Assembly: GCA_004298505.1 (NCBI GenBank)
Contig: SCRO01000065.1
Location: 1-61,150 of the forward strand
DNA: 61,150 nt
Direction of reading: 5' to 3'
Origin: Rhodanobacter sp.
Lineage (GTDB): Bacteria > Pseudomonadota > Gammaproteobacteria > Xanthomonadales > Rhodanobacteraceae
Shown: one piece after another, positions 45,819 through 55,076 of the stretch
Position numbering within the stretch: position 1 is the first letter of the stretch
How the letters are laid out: the number at the start of each line of letters is the position of its first letter
The notes under the pieces: model-generated
Seen by the model: only the letters and a program-made list of their open reading frames with translations
Told to the model about the DNA's origin: nothing
Database searches by the model: none
Program-made: the position numbers and the translations under genes

Positions 45819-46794
45819 GCACGGTGCCAGACGGCTCGCTCACTTCCATCGGATGCAGGTCGAGCCGGCGGAACAATGCGCGGTCGGCTTCGACGTCGGG
45901 ATTGCCGGTCGTTAGCAGCTTTTCGCCGTAGAAGATCGAGCCGGCACCGGCGTAAAAGCACAGCGCCTGCACCGCGTCGTCCATCTGCTGTCGACCAGCC
46001 GAGAGCCGCACGATCGACAGTGGCATCAACAGGCGGGCTACCGCGATCGTGCGCACGAACTCAAATGGATCGAGCGGCTCCGCATTGGCCAGCGGCGTGC
46101 CTGGCACCGGCACCAGCTGGTTGATCGGCACCGACTGCGGGTGCGCCGGCAGGTTGGCCAGCGCCTGCAACAGGCCGGCGCGCTGGTCGCGCGTCTCGCC
46201 CATGCCGACGATACCGCCGCAGCAGGTTTTCAGGCCCGCGTCGCGCACCTGTTCCAGCGTTACCAGGCGGTCCTGGTATTCACGGGTATGGATGATCTCG
46301 CCGTAAAACTCCGGCGCGCTGTCGATATTGTGGTTGTAGTAATCCAGTCCGGCGTTCTTCAACGCCTGCGCGTGGCCATCGCCAAGCAGGCCCAGGGTGG
46401 CGCAGGTTTCCAGGCCGAGGTCCTTCACCGCGCTGACGATGGCGGCGACCTTGGAAATATCGCGATCCTTGGGGCCGCGCCACGCCGCGCCCATGCAAAA
46501 CCGGCTGGCGCCGGCGGCCTTGGCCGCGCGGGCGCGCTCCAGCACCTCCTCGACCTCCATCAGCTTCTGCGCCGTCACGCCGGTGTCGTAGCGCGCCGCC
46601 TGCGGACAGTAGGCGCAATCCTCGGGACAGCCGCCGGTCTTGATCGAGAGCAGGGTGGACACCTGCACCGCGTTCGGATCGTGCTGCGCGCGATGCACTT
46701 CGTGCGCCTGGTGCAGCAATTCGTTGAACGGCAGGTCGAATAGCCTGCGCACCTCGTCGCGGCTCCAGTCGTGGCGGAGAATGGTGTTGGCCAT
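45751..46794 (-). CDS. bioB: biotin synthase
   Basis: 347 residues, radical SAM enzyme inserting sulfur into dethiobiotin. The radical SAM cluster is Cys56-X3-Cys60-X2-Cys63 ([12 protein letters not shown]); [12 protein letters not shown] and [13 protein letters not shown] support BioB. The tail is Cys-rich ([13 protein letters not shown]). First gene of bioB-F-H-C; bioA and bioD are elsewhere. A BirA-type operator lies 53 bases upstream. Confidence 0.97.
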   Translation of the reverse strand: MANTILRHDWSRDEVRRLFDLPFNELLHQAHEVHRAQHDPNAVQVSTLLSIKTGGCPEDCAYCPQAARYDTGVTAQKLMEVEEVLERARAAKAAGASRFCMGAAWRGPKDRDISKVAAIVSAVKDLGLETCATLGLLGDGHAQALKNAGLDYYNHNIDSAPEFYGEIIHTREYQDRLVTLEQVRDAGLKTCCGGIVGMGETRDQRAGLLQALANLPAHPQSVPINQLVPVPGTPLANAEPLDPFEFVRTIAVARLLMPLSIVRLSAGRQQMDDAVQALCFYAGAGSIFYGEKLLTTGNPDVEADRALFRRLDLHPMEVSEPSGTVHAGILATAENGCGAGCGCSRAA

Positions 46795-46846
46795 GGAATA
46801 CGTACTCGGGAGAGTGAGGCGGAAAGTGTGAAAGGCGCCCTGCTAC

Positions 46847-46879
46847 GTGTCAACTGGAATGAGATAAACAAGGTTGACG
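46847..46879. promoter_or_regulatory. candidate BirA (biotin repressor) operator
   Basis: TGTCAAC at 46848-46854 and GTTGACG at 46873-46879 form an inverted repeat with an 18-base spacer, the same half-site layout and spacing as the E. coli bio operator (TGTAAAC-N18-GTTTACA). It lies between divergent bioB and comF, so it could control both. Confidence 0.7.
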
Positions 46880-46935
46880 GAGCACGGCACCCGCAATCCC
46901 GTTACGATCAGGTCTCGGCGGCCGGCGGAGCTGGG

Positions 46936-47664
46936 ATGGCGATGAATCACAAGGACGTTTGGCGACAAGTCTGGTGCGACCTGCACCGCTTCGTGCTGCC
47001 GTGGCGCTGCCTGCTGTGCGACGCCGCCGGTGCAAATGGCATCGACCTGTGCGCCGATTGTGCCGCCGAGTTGCCGCGCAACCACAGCTGTTGTGCACGC
47101 TGTGCGCTGCCACTGGCGGCACCCGCGGCGCTGTGCGGTGAATGCCAGCGACACCCGCCACCCTGGGATGCCGCGTGGACGCCATTCCGCTATGGCTGGC
47201 CGCTGGATCGATTGGAGTCGCGCTACAAGTTCGGCCACGACCTCGCGGCCGGTCGGGTGCTTTCGACCCTGTGGCGGCGGGAGCCCCGTCCGCTCGCGCT
47301 GCCATCACTGTTGCTGGCGGTACCGCTGCATCACGGTCGCTTGCGCCAGCGCGGCTACAACCAGGCGCTGGAATTGGCCAGGCCGCTGGCGCGCGCACTG
47401 CAAGTATCGCTGAGACACGACGTGCTGAAGCGTGTGCGTCACACCGATGCGCAGACCGAGCTTGATGCGGTCCACCGCCGCCGCAACGTACACGGTGCTT
47501 TCATGCGGCGCGAGGGAATCGCCGTGCCGGCGCATGTCGCGATTCTGGACGACGTGATGACTACTGGCGCCACCCTGGCCGAGTGCGTGCGCGTGCTCAA
47601 GTGGGCCGGCGCGAAGCGGGTCGATGTATGGGCGCTGGCGCGGGCACCGTCGCCGCGCGGTTAA
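46936..47664 (+). CDS. comF: ComF family protein (amidophosphoribosyltransferase-like)
   Basis: 242 residues. Two N-terminal zinc Cys pairs (CLLCDAAG, CADCA; CCARCALP, CGECQ) precede a phosphoribosyltransferase fold with the PRPP loop VAILDDVMTTGATLAECV near 200. ComF acts in natural transformation, after DNA uptake, and has a homolog in most bacteria (GntX). A GGAG site supports the ATG at 46936. It is divergent from bioB. Confidence 0.92.
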   Translation: MAMNHKDVWRQVWCDLHRFVLPWRCLLCDAAGANGIDLCADCAAELPRNHSCCARCALPLAAPAALCGECQRHPPPWDAAWTPFRYGWPLDRLESRYKFGHDLAAGRVLSTLWRREPRPLALPSLLLAVPLHHGRLRQRGYNQALELARPLARALQVSLRHDVLKRVRHTDAQTELDAVHRRRNVHGAFMRREGIAVPAHVAILDDVMTTGATLAECVRVLKWAGAKRVDVWALARAPSPRG

Positions 47665-47880
47665 CCACGATGACGTCCGACCGGCTCCTGGTCCGCCGGT
47701 TCGGCGAGTGCGTCGAGAAAGTGGGTGACGCGCCATGAGAGACGCCCGAGTGCAGTGAAGTGGCCTGGATCGAGATGCCCGTCGTTCTGTTCGATCTGGC
47801 TGAGTTCGAAGCCCGCCAGTGCTCCGCTTCGGACGTCGTCGTAAAGTGCTGGCGACGGTGGCTGCGGGTAACCCAGGTCA
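47661..47880 (-). pseudogene. unidentified 3' gene fragment downstream of ubiA
   Basis: The minus strand carries a protein-like frame, in a different phase from ubiA, containing LGYPQPPSPALYDDVRSGAL, GFELSQIEQNDGHLDPGHF and TALGRLSWRVTHFLDAL, with a TAA shared with the comF stop. No start codon is available unless it begins inside ubiA, so it looks like the C-terminal end of a gene whose front was lost. I could not name the family. Confidence 0.35.
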
Positions 47881-48921
47881 CCGCACCGCCAACGCCAGCG
47901 CCATGCCGACCCACAGCGTCAGGCCCAGCCAGTTGTTGTGGCGGAACGCGGCCAGGCACGCGTCGCGCTGGCGGTTGCGGATCAGCCAGTGCTGCCAGGC
48001 GAACAGCCCGGCAGCGAGCAGCAGGCCGAGCCAGTACGGCCAGCCCAGGTGCGCGCGCTGGCCGACAAACAGCATCGCGAGCAGGAAGGTGCCCATCAGC
48101 ATGCCGAGGATCGGCAGGTCGGCATCGCCGAACAGGATGGCGGTGGATTTCGCGCCGGCCTTGAGGTCGTCCTCACGGTCGACCATGGCGTACTCGGTGT
48201 CGTAGATCGTCGACCACAGGATGTTGCCGATGAACAACAGCCAGCCCAGCGGCGGCACCGTGTTCGTCACCGCAGCGAACGCCATCGGAATCGACCAGCC
48301 GAACGCCGCGCCCAGCACCACCTGCGGCAGGTAGGTGTAGCGTTTGCTGAACGGGTACAGCACCGCCAGCGCGGCCCCGGCAAACGCAAGCTCGATGGTC
48401 AGCCGGTTGGTCAACAACACCAGGGCGAAGGCGACCGCGAGCAGGATGGCGAACAAGGCCACGGCCGCGCGTGGACTGACCCGGCCCGACGCAATCGGGC
48501 GGCCCGCGGTACGCGCCACCTGCGGGTCGAGCAGGCGATCGGCATAGTCGTTGATCGCGCACCCGGCCGCGCGCATCACGAATACCCCCAGGGTGAAGAT
48601 GAGCAACAGCTTCCACGCGGGAAAGTCGGCGGACGCCAGCCACAGCGCCCACCAGGTCGGCCACAGCAGCAGCAGGGCGCCGATCGGCCGGTCCATCCGG
48701 GTCAGCACGAGGTAGTCCAAGGCCTTCTCGCGCTGGTGCGGCGGCAGCTTGCGCAGCAGCCAATTCAACACGCGCGTGGCGCGCGTCGAGCTGTCCGCCG
48801 GCTGCGGCTTGGCCTTGGGCTTCGCCTTCGCCTTCGCCGCAGTCGGACTCGGCCGTGGCTGAGTGCTCGAGGCAGGTGCGTTGGTCTTGCGAGGTTCGCG
48901 TTTGTGCGGGGTGGTGGCCAT
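47878..48921 (-). CDS. ubiA: 4-hydroxybenzoate polyprenyltransferase
   Basis: 347 residues, integral membrane enzyme of ubiquinone synthesis that prenylates 4-hydroxybenzoate. Both Asp-rich motifs are present: NDYADRLLD near 124 and YDTEYAMVDREDD near 240. About eight hydrophobic helices follow. The first 45 residues are an unusual basic Lys/Ala/Pro extension (AAKAKAKPKAKPQP) absent from typical UbiA (about 290 residues); translation could instead begin further in, but no better start was found. Confidence 0.94.
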   Translation of the reverse strand: MATTPHKREPRKTNAPASSTQPRPSPTAAKAKAKPKAKPQPADSSTRATRVLNWLLRKLPPHQREKALDYLVLTRMDRPIGALLLLWPTWWALWLASADFPAWKLLLIFTLGVFVMRAAGCAINDYADRLLDPQVARTAGRPIASGRVSPRAAVALFAILLAVAFALVLLTNRLTIELAFAGAALAVLYPFSKRYTYLPQVVLGAAFGWSIPMAFAAVTNTVPPLGWLLFIGNILWSTIYDTEYAMVDREDDLKAGAKSTAILFGDADLPILGMLMGTFLLAMLFVGQRAHLGWPYWLGLLLAAGLFAWQHWLIRNRQRDACLAAFRHNNWLGLTLWVGMALALAVR

Positions 48922-49148
48922 CGGGCGAGTCTAGCGTGCGCTGCCTGTGGGCAGCGTCTGCCGGATCACCGTTTGGCGCATCGGCCAGCGCGTGCAGCGC
49001 CGGTTGCTCGCGTGGCAGCGCCAGCAGGTTCGTGGATGCGATGGCCGCGGTTGAAGCAAACAGGAGCACGGCGGACGGCAAGATGAAGCGGCGCATCATC
49101 GGATGGCCGCCATACCGAACAGCGTCCGGCTCATGCGACCATGGACAA
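48922..49148. other. ubiA-flavoprotein intergenic region with a possible signal-peptide ORF
   Basis: On the minus strand an ATG at 49096 (or 49099) begins MRRFILPSAVLLFASTAAIA, a good Sec signal peptide, but what follows (LPREQPALHALADAPNGDPA) runs into the ubiA start region with no recognisable domain. It may be a small exported protein or a relic. The region also holds the + strand promoter of the flavoprotein gene. Confidence 0.3.
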
Positions 49149-50384
49149 ATGACCTCCTCCTTCTCTCCCCGACTCGCCATCATCGGCGGCGGACCGGCCG
49201 GCCTGATGGCTGCCGAGATCGCCTGCGCAGCCGGAATCCATGTGGATCTGTACGATGCCACGGGTTCAGTCGGCCGCAAGTTTCTGTTGGCCGGCAAGGG
49301 CGGCCTCAACCTGACCCATGCGGAGCCACCGGCGCACTTCCTCGAACGCTACGGAGCACGCCAGACCGAGATCGGGCGCTGGCTCGCGGCGTTTGACGCG
49401 CAGGCGCTGCGCGCCTGGGCGCGCGGGCTGGGGGTGGAAACCTTCGTCGGCAGCTCCGGGCGGGTTTTCCCGATCGACATGAAGGCGGCGCCGCTGCTGC
49501 GTCGGTGGGTGCGGCGCCTGCGAGAATCCGGGGTGGAGTTCCACATGCACCATCGCTGGCTGGGCTGGCAGGCACATGACGCGCTGCATTTCGCCTCGCC
49601 GCAGGGTGAGCGCGCGGTGCCGGCTGATACGGTGGTGCTCGCGCTGGGCGGTGCCAGCTGGCCGCAGCTCGGCTCCGATGGTGCATGGGTGGCGCCGCTG
49701 GCACGCGCCGGTATCGACATGGCCCCGCTGCAGCCGGCCAATTGCGGCTTCGAGCTGGCCTGGAGCGAGCATCTGCGCGACCGTTTCGCCGGCGCGCCGT
49801 TGAAGCCGGTGGTGGCGCATTGGGTCGATCGCCGCGGCGTGGCACATCGGCGCCAGGGTGAGTTCGTGCTCAGCGAATACGGCATCGAGGGCAGCCTGGT
49901 CTATGCGCTCGGCGCGGAGCTGCGCGAGCAGATCGCCGAGCGCGGCGAGGCGCTGCTGCTGCTGGATCTGGTGCCGGGCTACACGCAACCGATCCTTGCC
50001 GAGCGCCTCGCCACCCCGCGCGGCAAGCACAGCATCGGTGACTGGCTGCGTCGGCGCGCCGGGCTGGATGCAGCGAAGTGTGCGCTGGTGTTTGAGCTCG
50101 TGGACAAGCCCACGCTGGCCGATCCAGCGGCTCTCGCCGGGCAACTCAAGGCGCTGCCGCTGCGCCTGCGCGCGCCACGGCCGGTCGCCGAAGCGATCAG
50201 CACCGCCGGTGGTGTGCGACTGGAGGCACTGGACGAGCACATGATGTTGCGTGATCGCCCCGGGGTGTTCTGCGCGGGAGAAATGCTGGACTGGGAGGCG
50301 CCCACCGGTGGCTATCTGCTCACTGCATGTTGCGCCAGCGGCCTACTGGCCGGGCGCGGTGCGGTACGCTGGCTGCAGCGATAG
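49149..50384 (+). CDS. HI0933/TIGR03862-type flavoprotein
   Basis: 411 residues. FAD Rossmann motif IIGGGPAGLMAAEIA at about 10-24, then the family block GSVGRKFLLAGKGGLNLTHAE and the C-terminal STAGGVRLEALDEHM and GEMLDWEAPTGGYLLTACCASG. This family of NAD(P)/FAD-dependent oxidoreductases has no established substrate. The ATG at 49149 starts directly before the FAD strand. Confidence 0.92.
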   Translation: MTSSFSPRLAIIGGGPAGLMAAEIACAAGIHVDLYDATGSVGRKFLLAGKGGLNLTHAEPPAHFLERYGARQTEIGRWLAAFDAQALRAWARGLGVETFVGSSGRVFPIDMKAAPLLRRWVRRLRESGVEFHMHHRWLGWQAHDALHFASPQGERAVPADTVVLALGGASWPQLGSDGAWVAPLARAGIDMAPLQPANCGFELAWSEHLRDRFAGAPLKPVVAHWVDRRGVAHRRQGEFVLSEYGIEGSLVYALGAELREQIAERGEALLLLDLVPGYTQPILAERLATPRGKHSIGDWLRRRAGLDAAKCALVFELVDKPTLADPAALAGQLKALPLRLRAPRPVAEAISTAGGVRLEALDEHMMLRDRPGVFCAGEMLDWEAPTGGYLLTACCASGLLAGRGAVRWLQR

Positions 50385-50403
50385 TCGGGTGCCGGTTGTC
50401 GGG

Positions 50404-51204
50404 TCAGTGCCTGCCGGGTGGCACCAGCTTGATCTCGAACAGCTTCGGCCAGTGCTTGCCGGTGACGAACAGGCGCTGGTGCCGCGCGTCCCAGGCGATG
50501 CCGTTGAGCACGTCGTTGCCCGGTACCGGCAGGGTGTTCACGTCGAACAGGCCGGTCAGGTCGATCCAGCCGACGACGTGGCCGGTGGCCGGATCGATGC
50601 GTGCGATGCGCTGGGTCAGCCAGACGTTGGCGTAGATCTCGCCGTCGACCCATTCCAGCTCGTTGAGATGGGTCACCGGCACGCCATCGGCGGTGACCAT
50701 GATGCTGCCGGTGGTGGTCAGCGTGTCCGGATCGAGGATGCGCAGCACGGATGAGCCATCGCTCATGTAGAGGTGCGTGCGGTCGCGGGTCAGCGCCCAA
50801 CCTTCACCGGGGTAGTTGAACGTGTGTCGCAGCTTGAAGTCGTCCAGGCCGTAGACGAAGCCGGTTTCGCTCTGCCAGGTGAGCTGGATCAGCTGGCCCT
50901 TCCAGTCGACGATGCCCTCGCCGAAATACTGCGCCGGCACGTGGTGCTGCTGCAGCACCTTGCCGGTGTCCAGTTGCACCTTGCGTACGCTCGAGGCGCC
51001 TTTCTCGCCGGTGCTCTCGTAAAGGAAGCCATCCTTGTAGAACAATCCCTCGGTATAGGCCGAGGTGTCGTGCGGATAGACGTGCACGATCTTGTAGCCG
51101 TCGACCGGGATGGCCGCCCGGCAGGCGGTGGTGGCAAGCAGCAGGGCGAGGATTGGAAGAAGGCGGCGCAGCGGGCTACCGGTAGGTGATGTAGATGACG
51201 TCAT
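50404..51204 (-). CDS. glutaminyl-peptide cyclotransferase (glutamine cyclotransferase)
   Basis: 266 residues with a signal peptide (LLPILALLLATTACRAA), so exported and possibly lipid-anchored through that Cys, although the lipobox is weak. Beta-propeller motifs include HDTSAYTEGLFYKDGFLYES, GEGWALTRDRTHLYMSDG, LNELEWVDGEIYANVW and NGIAWDARHQRLFVTGKHWP. These match the plant-type enzyme that converts N-terminal Gln to pyroglutamate. Its ATG overlaps the dbpA stop (ATGA), so both genes are coupled. Confidence 0.93.
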   Translation of the reverse strand: MTSSTSPTGSPLRRLLPILALLLATTACRAAIPVDGYKIVHVYPHDTSAYTEGLFYKDGFLYESTGEKGASSVRKVQLDTGKVLQQHHVPAQYFGEGIVDWKGQLIQLTWQSETGFVYGLDDFKLRHTFNYPGEGWALTRDRTHLYMSDGSSVLRILDPDTLTTTGSIMVTADGVPVTHLNELEWVDGEIYANVWLTQRIARIDPATGHVVGWIDLTGLFDVNTLPVPGNDVLNGIAWDARHQRLFVTGKHWPKLFEIKLVPPGRH

Positions 51205-52580
51205 GCCAGCGGCCGCACGCGGAAGTTCCGGCCCTTGATCTTGCCCGCGCGCAGGCGTTCCAGCGCCTTGTTTGCCAGCGCGCGGGTGATCGCGACGTAG
51301 GCGCGGGTGGCAAATACGTCGATCTTGCCGATGTCCTTCGCCTCCAGTCCGGCATCGCCGGTGAGTGCGCCGAGGATGTCGCCGGGGCGCAGCTTGTCCT
51401 GGCGGCCGGCATCGATCACCAGGGTTTTCATCGGCGCCAGGTGCAAGGTCTTGCCGCGTGGCGGCGCGATTTTCAGTGGCCGCCATGCCAGCGGCGTGCC
51501 GCTCATCTCCTCGATGTGCGCCGCCTTCGGCCGCTCGCGCGGCGTGCACAAGGTGATCGCCAGACCGGATTCGCCGGCGCGGCCGGTGCGCCCGATGCGG
51601 TGGGTATGGGTTTCCGGGTCGTGTGCGATGTCGTAGCTGAGCACCAGCGGCAGCGCTACGATGTCGAGCCCGCGCGCGGCGACATCCGTGGCCACCAGCA
51701 CCGCGCAGCTGTGGTTGGCGAAGCGCACCAGCACCTCGTCGCGGTCGCGCTGCTCCATGTCGCCGTGCAGGGCCAGCGCCGAGAAACCGCGGCGGTCGAG
51801 TTCCTGCGCCAGCGCGTCCACCTCGCGGCGCATGTTGCAGAACACCAGTGCCTGCTCCGCGAGAGCGCCAACCAGCAATTGCGCCAGCGCGTCCGGCTTC
51901 TGGGCCGCTTCGACTTCGTGGAAACGCTGCTCGATTGCCGGCTTCTCATCGGCAGCTGCCGCCACCGTGACCACGACCGGGTCGATCTGCACGCGCTGGC
52001 TCACTGCGCGGATCTCGTCCGGGTACGTCGCCGAGAACAGCAGGGTCTGATGGTGCTTCGCGATGCGCCCGATGATGTCGTCGATCGCCTCGGAGAAGCC
52101 CATGTCGAGCATGCGGTCGGCCTCGTCCAGCACCAGTACCTTGGTGGCGCCGCCGTGCAGGCTTTGCCGCTTCAGGTGTTCCTGCACCCGCCCGGGGGTG
52201 CCGACCACGATATGCGGATCATGCGTCAGCGAGGCCAGTTGCGGGCCCAGCGGCATGCCGCCGCACAAGGTCAGCAGCTTCACATTAGGGATGTTCGTCG
52301 CCAGCTTGCGGATCGCCTTGCTGACCTGGTCGGCCAGCTCGCGGGTGGGGCACAGCACCAGCGCCTGCAGCCGGATCGTGTCCACGTCGATCGTCTGCAA
52401 CAGGCTCAGCCCGAACGCCGCGGTCTTGCCGCTGCCGGTCTGTGCCTGCGCGATCACGTCGCGCCCTGCCAGCATCGGCGGCAGGCTTTGTGCCTGCACC
52501 GGGGTCATCCCGGTGTAGCCGAGCGTCTCGACGCTGGCGAGCAGGGCGGGTTTGAGCGGGAGCGTAGTGAAGGCGATCAT
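51201..52580 (-). CDS. dbpA: ATP-dependent RNA helicase DbpA
   Basis: 459 residues. DEAD-box motifs in order: Walker A AQTGSGKT, PTREL, TPGR, DEAD (VLDEADRMLDMGF), SAT, then ARGLD and HRIGRTGRAG. A C-terminal RNA-binding domain (KDIGKIDVFATRAYVAIT, KIKGRNFRVRPL) directs DbpA to hairpin 92 of 23S rRNA. The ATG at 52580 begins the conserved FTTLPLKPALLASV; an upstream start would add 13 residues. It is divergent from folB. Confidence 0.95.
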   Translation of the reverse strand: MIAFTTLPLKPALLASVETLGYTGMTPVQAQSLPPMLAGRDVIAQAQTGSGKTAAFGLSLLQTIDVDTIRLQALVLCPTRELADQVSKAIRKLATNIPNVKLLTLCGGMPLGPQLASLTHDPHIVVGTPGRVQEHLKRQSLHGGATKVLVLDEADRMLDMGFSEAIDDIIGRIAKHHQTLLFSATYPDEIRAVSQRVQIDPVVVTVAAAADEKPAIEQRFHEVEAAQKPDALAQLLVGALAEQALVFCNMRREVDALAQELDRRGFSALALHGDMEQRDRDEVLVRFANHSCAVLVATDVAARGLDIVALPLVLSYDIAHDPETHTHRIGRTGRAGESGLAITLCTPRERPKAAHIEEMSGTPLAWRPLKIAPPRGKTLHLAPMKTLVIDAGRQDKLRPGDILGALTGDAGLEAKDIGKIDVFATRAYVAITRALANKALERLRAGKIKGRNFRVRPLA

Positions 52581-52670
52581 GGGCGCATGATCGCATGGCC
52601 CGGGTGTGACGACTTGCATCCGCGCGCCAGCTCGCCGACCCTGTACGGCCTCGCCTCACTGAACATCCTC

Positions 52671-53030
52671 ATGGATATTGTTTTCATCGAAGACCTGCGC
52701 ATCGATACCGTGATCGGCATCTACGACTGGGAGCGCCGGGTGCGGCAGACGCTGTCGTTCGATATCGAGATGGCCTTCGACAACACCGTGCCCGCAGGCA
52801 GCGACGACATCGCGCTGACGTTGAACTACAAGGAGGTGTCCAAACGCCTGGTCGATTACGTGAGCGGGTCGGGCTTCGACCTGGTCGAGACGTTGGCTGA
52901 ACGTTGCGTGGCGATCATTCGCGAGGAGTTCGCGGTGAGCTGGGTGCGGCTGAAGCTGTCCAAACCAGGCGCCGTGCGTGGCGCGAAGTCGGTGGGCGTG
53001 CGTATCGAACGCGGCGAGCGGCCGCGCTGA
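52671..53030 (+). CDS. folB: dihydroneopterin aldolase
   Basis: 119 residues. MDIVFIEDLRIDTVIGIYDW and ERRVRQTLSFDIEM give the pterin-binding start; the catalytic Tyr/Glu region GFDLVETLAERC and the C-terminal VSWVRLKLSKPGAVRGAKSVGV are present. It makes 6-hydroxymethyl-dihydropterin, the substrate of FolK encoded 1.4 kb downstream. Confidence 0.94.
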   Translation: MDIVFIEDLRIDTVIGIYDWERRVRQTLSFDIEMAFDNTVPAGSDDIALTLNYKEVSKRLVDYVSGSGFDLVETLAERCVAIIREEFAVSWVRLKLSKPGAVRGAKSVGVRIERGERPR

Positions 53031-53157
53031 CGGCGGGTCTGCGTGGCGCGTGCGGTTGTATCGCGGACGCGCCGTCCCCATCCTCTGCCAAATAACTAAA
53101 CTTCGCGCCTGCATGCCGGCCCCGTGGCGCGTGCCCGCGAGATGACCGGAGCGAGCG

Positions 53158-54438
53158 ATGCAAGTCGTGCAGGACCTGATCAACCTTCCGTGGATGCGCA
53201 CTGTGCTCGGCCTGCTGGCCCTGCTGGCGCTGGCGTGGTTGGCCGGGCAGCTGGTGCAGCGCGTGTTGCTGCGACTGCTGCGCGGGATTGCGCGGCGTAC
53301 GGTCACGCGTTGGGACGATGCCTTGGTCAGTTATGGGACGTTCCGCTGGCTCGCGCGCGCGGTGCCCGCGCTCATAGTCCAGTACGGCATCGTATGGGTG
53401 CCCGATGTGCCCGATAACGTCGAGTCATTGATCGGCAATGTGATGACGGCGCTGGTGGTGTTCTTCCTGGTGATGGCGCTCAGTACGGCGCTTTCGGCTA
53501 GCGAGGACATGTACCAGCGCACGCCGCGCGGACAGCAGCGTTCGATCAAGGGCCTGGTGCAGATGGTCAAGATTGGCCTGTTCATCGTCGCCGCGCTGGT
53601 CATCATCGCGTCCGTGACGGGCAAACAAGTCGGCTTGTTGTTGTCCGGCGTGGGTGCGATGTCGGCGGTGCTGATGCTGATCTTCAAGGACACTATCCTG
53701 GGTTTCGTGGCCGGCGTGCAGTTGTCCTCGAACGACATGCTGCGGGTCGGCGACTGGATCGAGATGCCGCAATTGAACGCCGACGGCGACGTGATCGACA
53801 TCGCGCTGCATACGGTCAAGGTGCGCAACTGGGACAAGACGATCACCACCATCCCCAGCTGGCGGCTGATCTCCGATTCGTACAAGAACTGGCGCGGCAT
53901 GCAGGAGGTTGGCGGGCGGCGGATCAAGCGCGCGCTGTACATCGATGCGACCAGCGTGCATTTCCTGGATGACGCGGAGATCCAACGACTGTCGCGATTG
54001 CGTCTGCTGGCCGACTACCTGCCGGCGAAGGAGCGTGACGTGGCGCAGTGGAACCAGGCACTGGGCGACGCCGCGGCGCTGCCGGCAAACCGGCGCCGCC
54101 TGACCAATCTGGGCACGTTCCGCGCCTACGTGCAAGCCTATCTGGACCGGCATCCGCAGATCCATCGTGAGTTGACCTGCATGGTGCGCCAGCTGGACAG
54201 CGGGCCGCAGGGCATTCCGCTCGAGCTGTACTGCTTCACCACCACGGTGGTGTGGGCCGAGTACGAGGGGATCCAGGCCGACATTTTCGACCATCTGTTT
54301 GCGCTGTTGCCGGAGTTCGATCTGGCGCTGTACCAGCAGCCCTCGGGGCAGGATGTGCGAGCCGCACTGGCGGTACGCCGTGAAGCCCCGGCAGAATCGG
54401 CTGCTGGCCGTCTGGCAGTCGAACACGCTGAGGCGTAA
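53158..54438 (+). CDS. MscS-family mechanosensitive channel (YbdG-like)
   Basis: 426 residues. Four to five hydrophobic helices in the first 190 residues, the pore-lining helix VGLLLSGVGAMSAVLMLIFK, then the MscS beta domain (DTILGFVAGVQLSSNDMLRV, GDWIEMPQLNADGDVIDIAL, NWDKTITTIPSWRLISDSYK) and a long C-terminal domain as in YbdG. It releases solutes on hypo-osmotic shock. Its last bases are 4 bases from folK. Confidence 0.92.
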   Translation: MQVVQDLINLPWMRTVLGLLALLALAWLAGQLVQRVLLRLLRGIARRTVTRWDDALVSYGTFRWLARAVPALIVQYGIVWVPDVPDNVESLIGNVMTALVVFFLVMALSTALSASEDMYQRTPRGQQRSIKGLVQMVKIGLFIVAALVIIASVTGKQVGLLLSGVGAMSAVLMLIFKDTILGFVAGVQLSSNDMLRVGDWIEMPQLNADGDVIDIALHTVKVRNWDKTITTIPSWRLISDSYKNWRGMQEVGGRRIKRALYIDATSVHFLDDAEIQRLSRLRLLADYLPAKERDVAQWNQALGDAAALPANRRRLTNLGTFRAYVQAYLDRHPQIHRELTCMVRQLDSGPQGIPLELYCFTTTVVWAEYEGIQADIFDHLFALLPEFDLALYQQPSGQDVRAALAVRREAPAESAAGRLAVEHAEA

Positions 54439-54442
54439 AGCA

Positions 54443-54931
54443 GTGGCACGTGTCTACCTGAGCCTGGGCTCGAACATCGAACCGCAGCGCCATTTGCCGG
54501 CGGCGATCCGCGAGCTGCGCGAGCGTTTCGGCGCGCTCAGCGTGTCGCCGGCCTATCGCGGCGCCGCGATAGGCTTCGATGGCGCCGAGTTCGTCAATCT
54601 CGCCGTGGGACTGGATACCGGGTTGTCGCCCGAAGCCCTCAACAACTGCTTGCATGCCTTGGAGGACCGCCACGGCCGTCGCCGCGACGTGCCGCGCTAC
54701 GCCGATCGCATGCTGGACATCGATATCGTGTTCTACGACGACCAGGTACTGGACGGCCCGGGCCACCTCAAGATTCCGCGCAAGGAATTGCAGCACGCGT
54801 TCGTGCTGCGGCCGATCGCCGATATTGCGCCGGACTTTCGCCACCCGGTCAGCGGCCAGCGCATGGCCGCGTTGTGGACGGCGTTCCCGGCCCAGGCCGA
54901 ACCGCTGCGGATCGAGCCCCTGCCGGAGTGA
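54443..54931 (+). CDS. folK: 2-amino-4-hydroxy-6-hydroxymethyldihydropteridine pyrophosphokinase
   Basis: 162 residues from a GTG. HPPK motifs: VYLSLGSNIEPQRHL at the start, GRRRDVPRYADRMLDIDIVF (ATP/Mg site DIDI) and IPRKELQHAFVLRPIADIAP. It pyrophosphorylates hydroxymethyl-dihydropterin in folate synthesis. It follows the MscS gene with 4 bases between. Confidence 0.95.
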   Translation: MARVYLSLGSNIEPQRHLPAAIRELRERFGALSVSPAYRGAAIGFDGAEFVNLAVGLDTGLSPEALNNCLHALEDRHGRRRDVPRYADRMLDIDIVFYDDQVLDGPGHLKIPRKELQHAFVLRPIADIAPDFRHPVSGQRMAALWTAFPAQAEPLRIEPLPE

Positions 54932-54965
54932 ACGGCACGCACTTTCGCGCGCCGCGGCGGGCGCT

Positions 54966-54999
54966 GGGAGCCTGTCCGACTTTATTCGGTCGGTCTGCG
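54966..54999. repeat. partial copy of the 31.5-kb inverted-repeat element
   Basis: GGAGCCTGTCCGACTTTATT continuing to CGGTCGGTCTGCG matches one end of the element at 31460-31627 (read in reverse) with two mismatches over about 34 bases. The other end is missing, although GCCCGGACACGGGC about 50 bases on is a small unrelated dyad. It lies between convergent folK and folM. Confidence 0.75.
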
Positions 55000-55076
55000 G
55001 CTTCGACCAGTCGCTGCTGCAACAGGCGTTTGCACCGACGAAGAAGTAGCCCGGACACGGGCGCTGCGCCGCGCGC

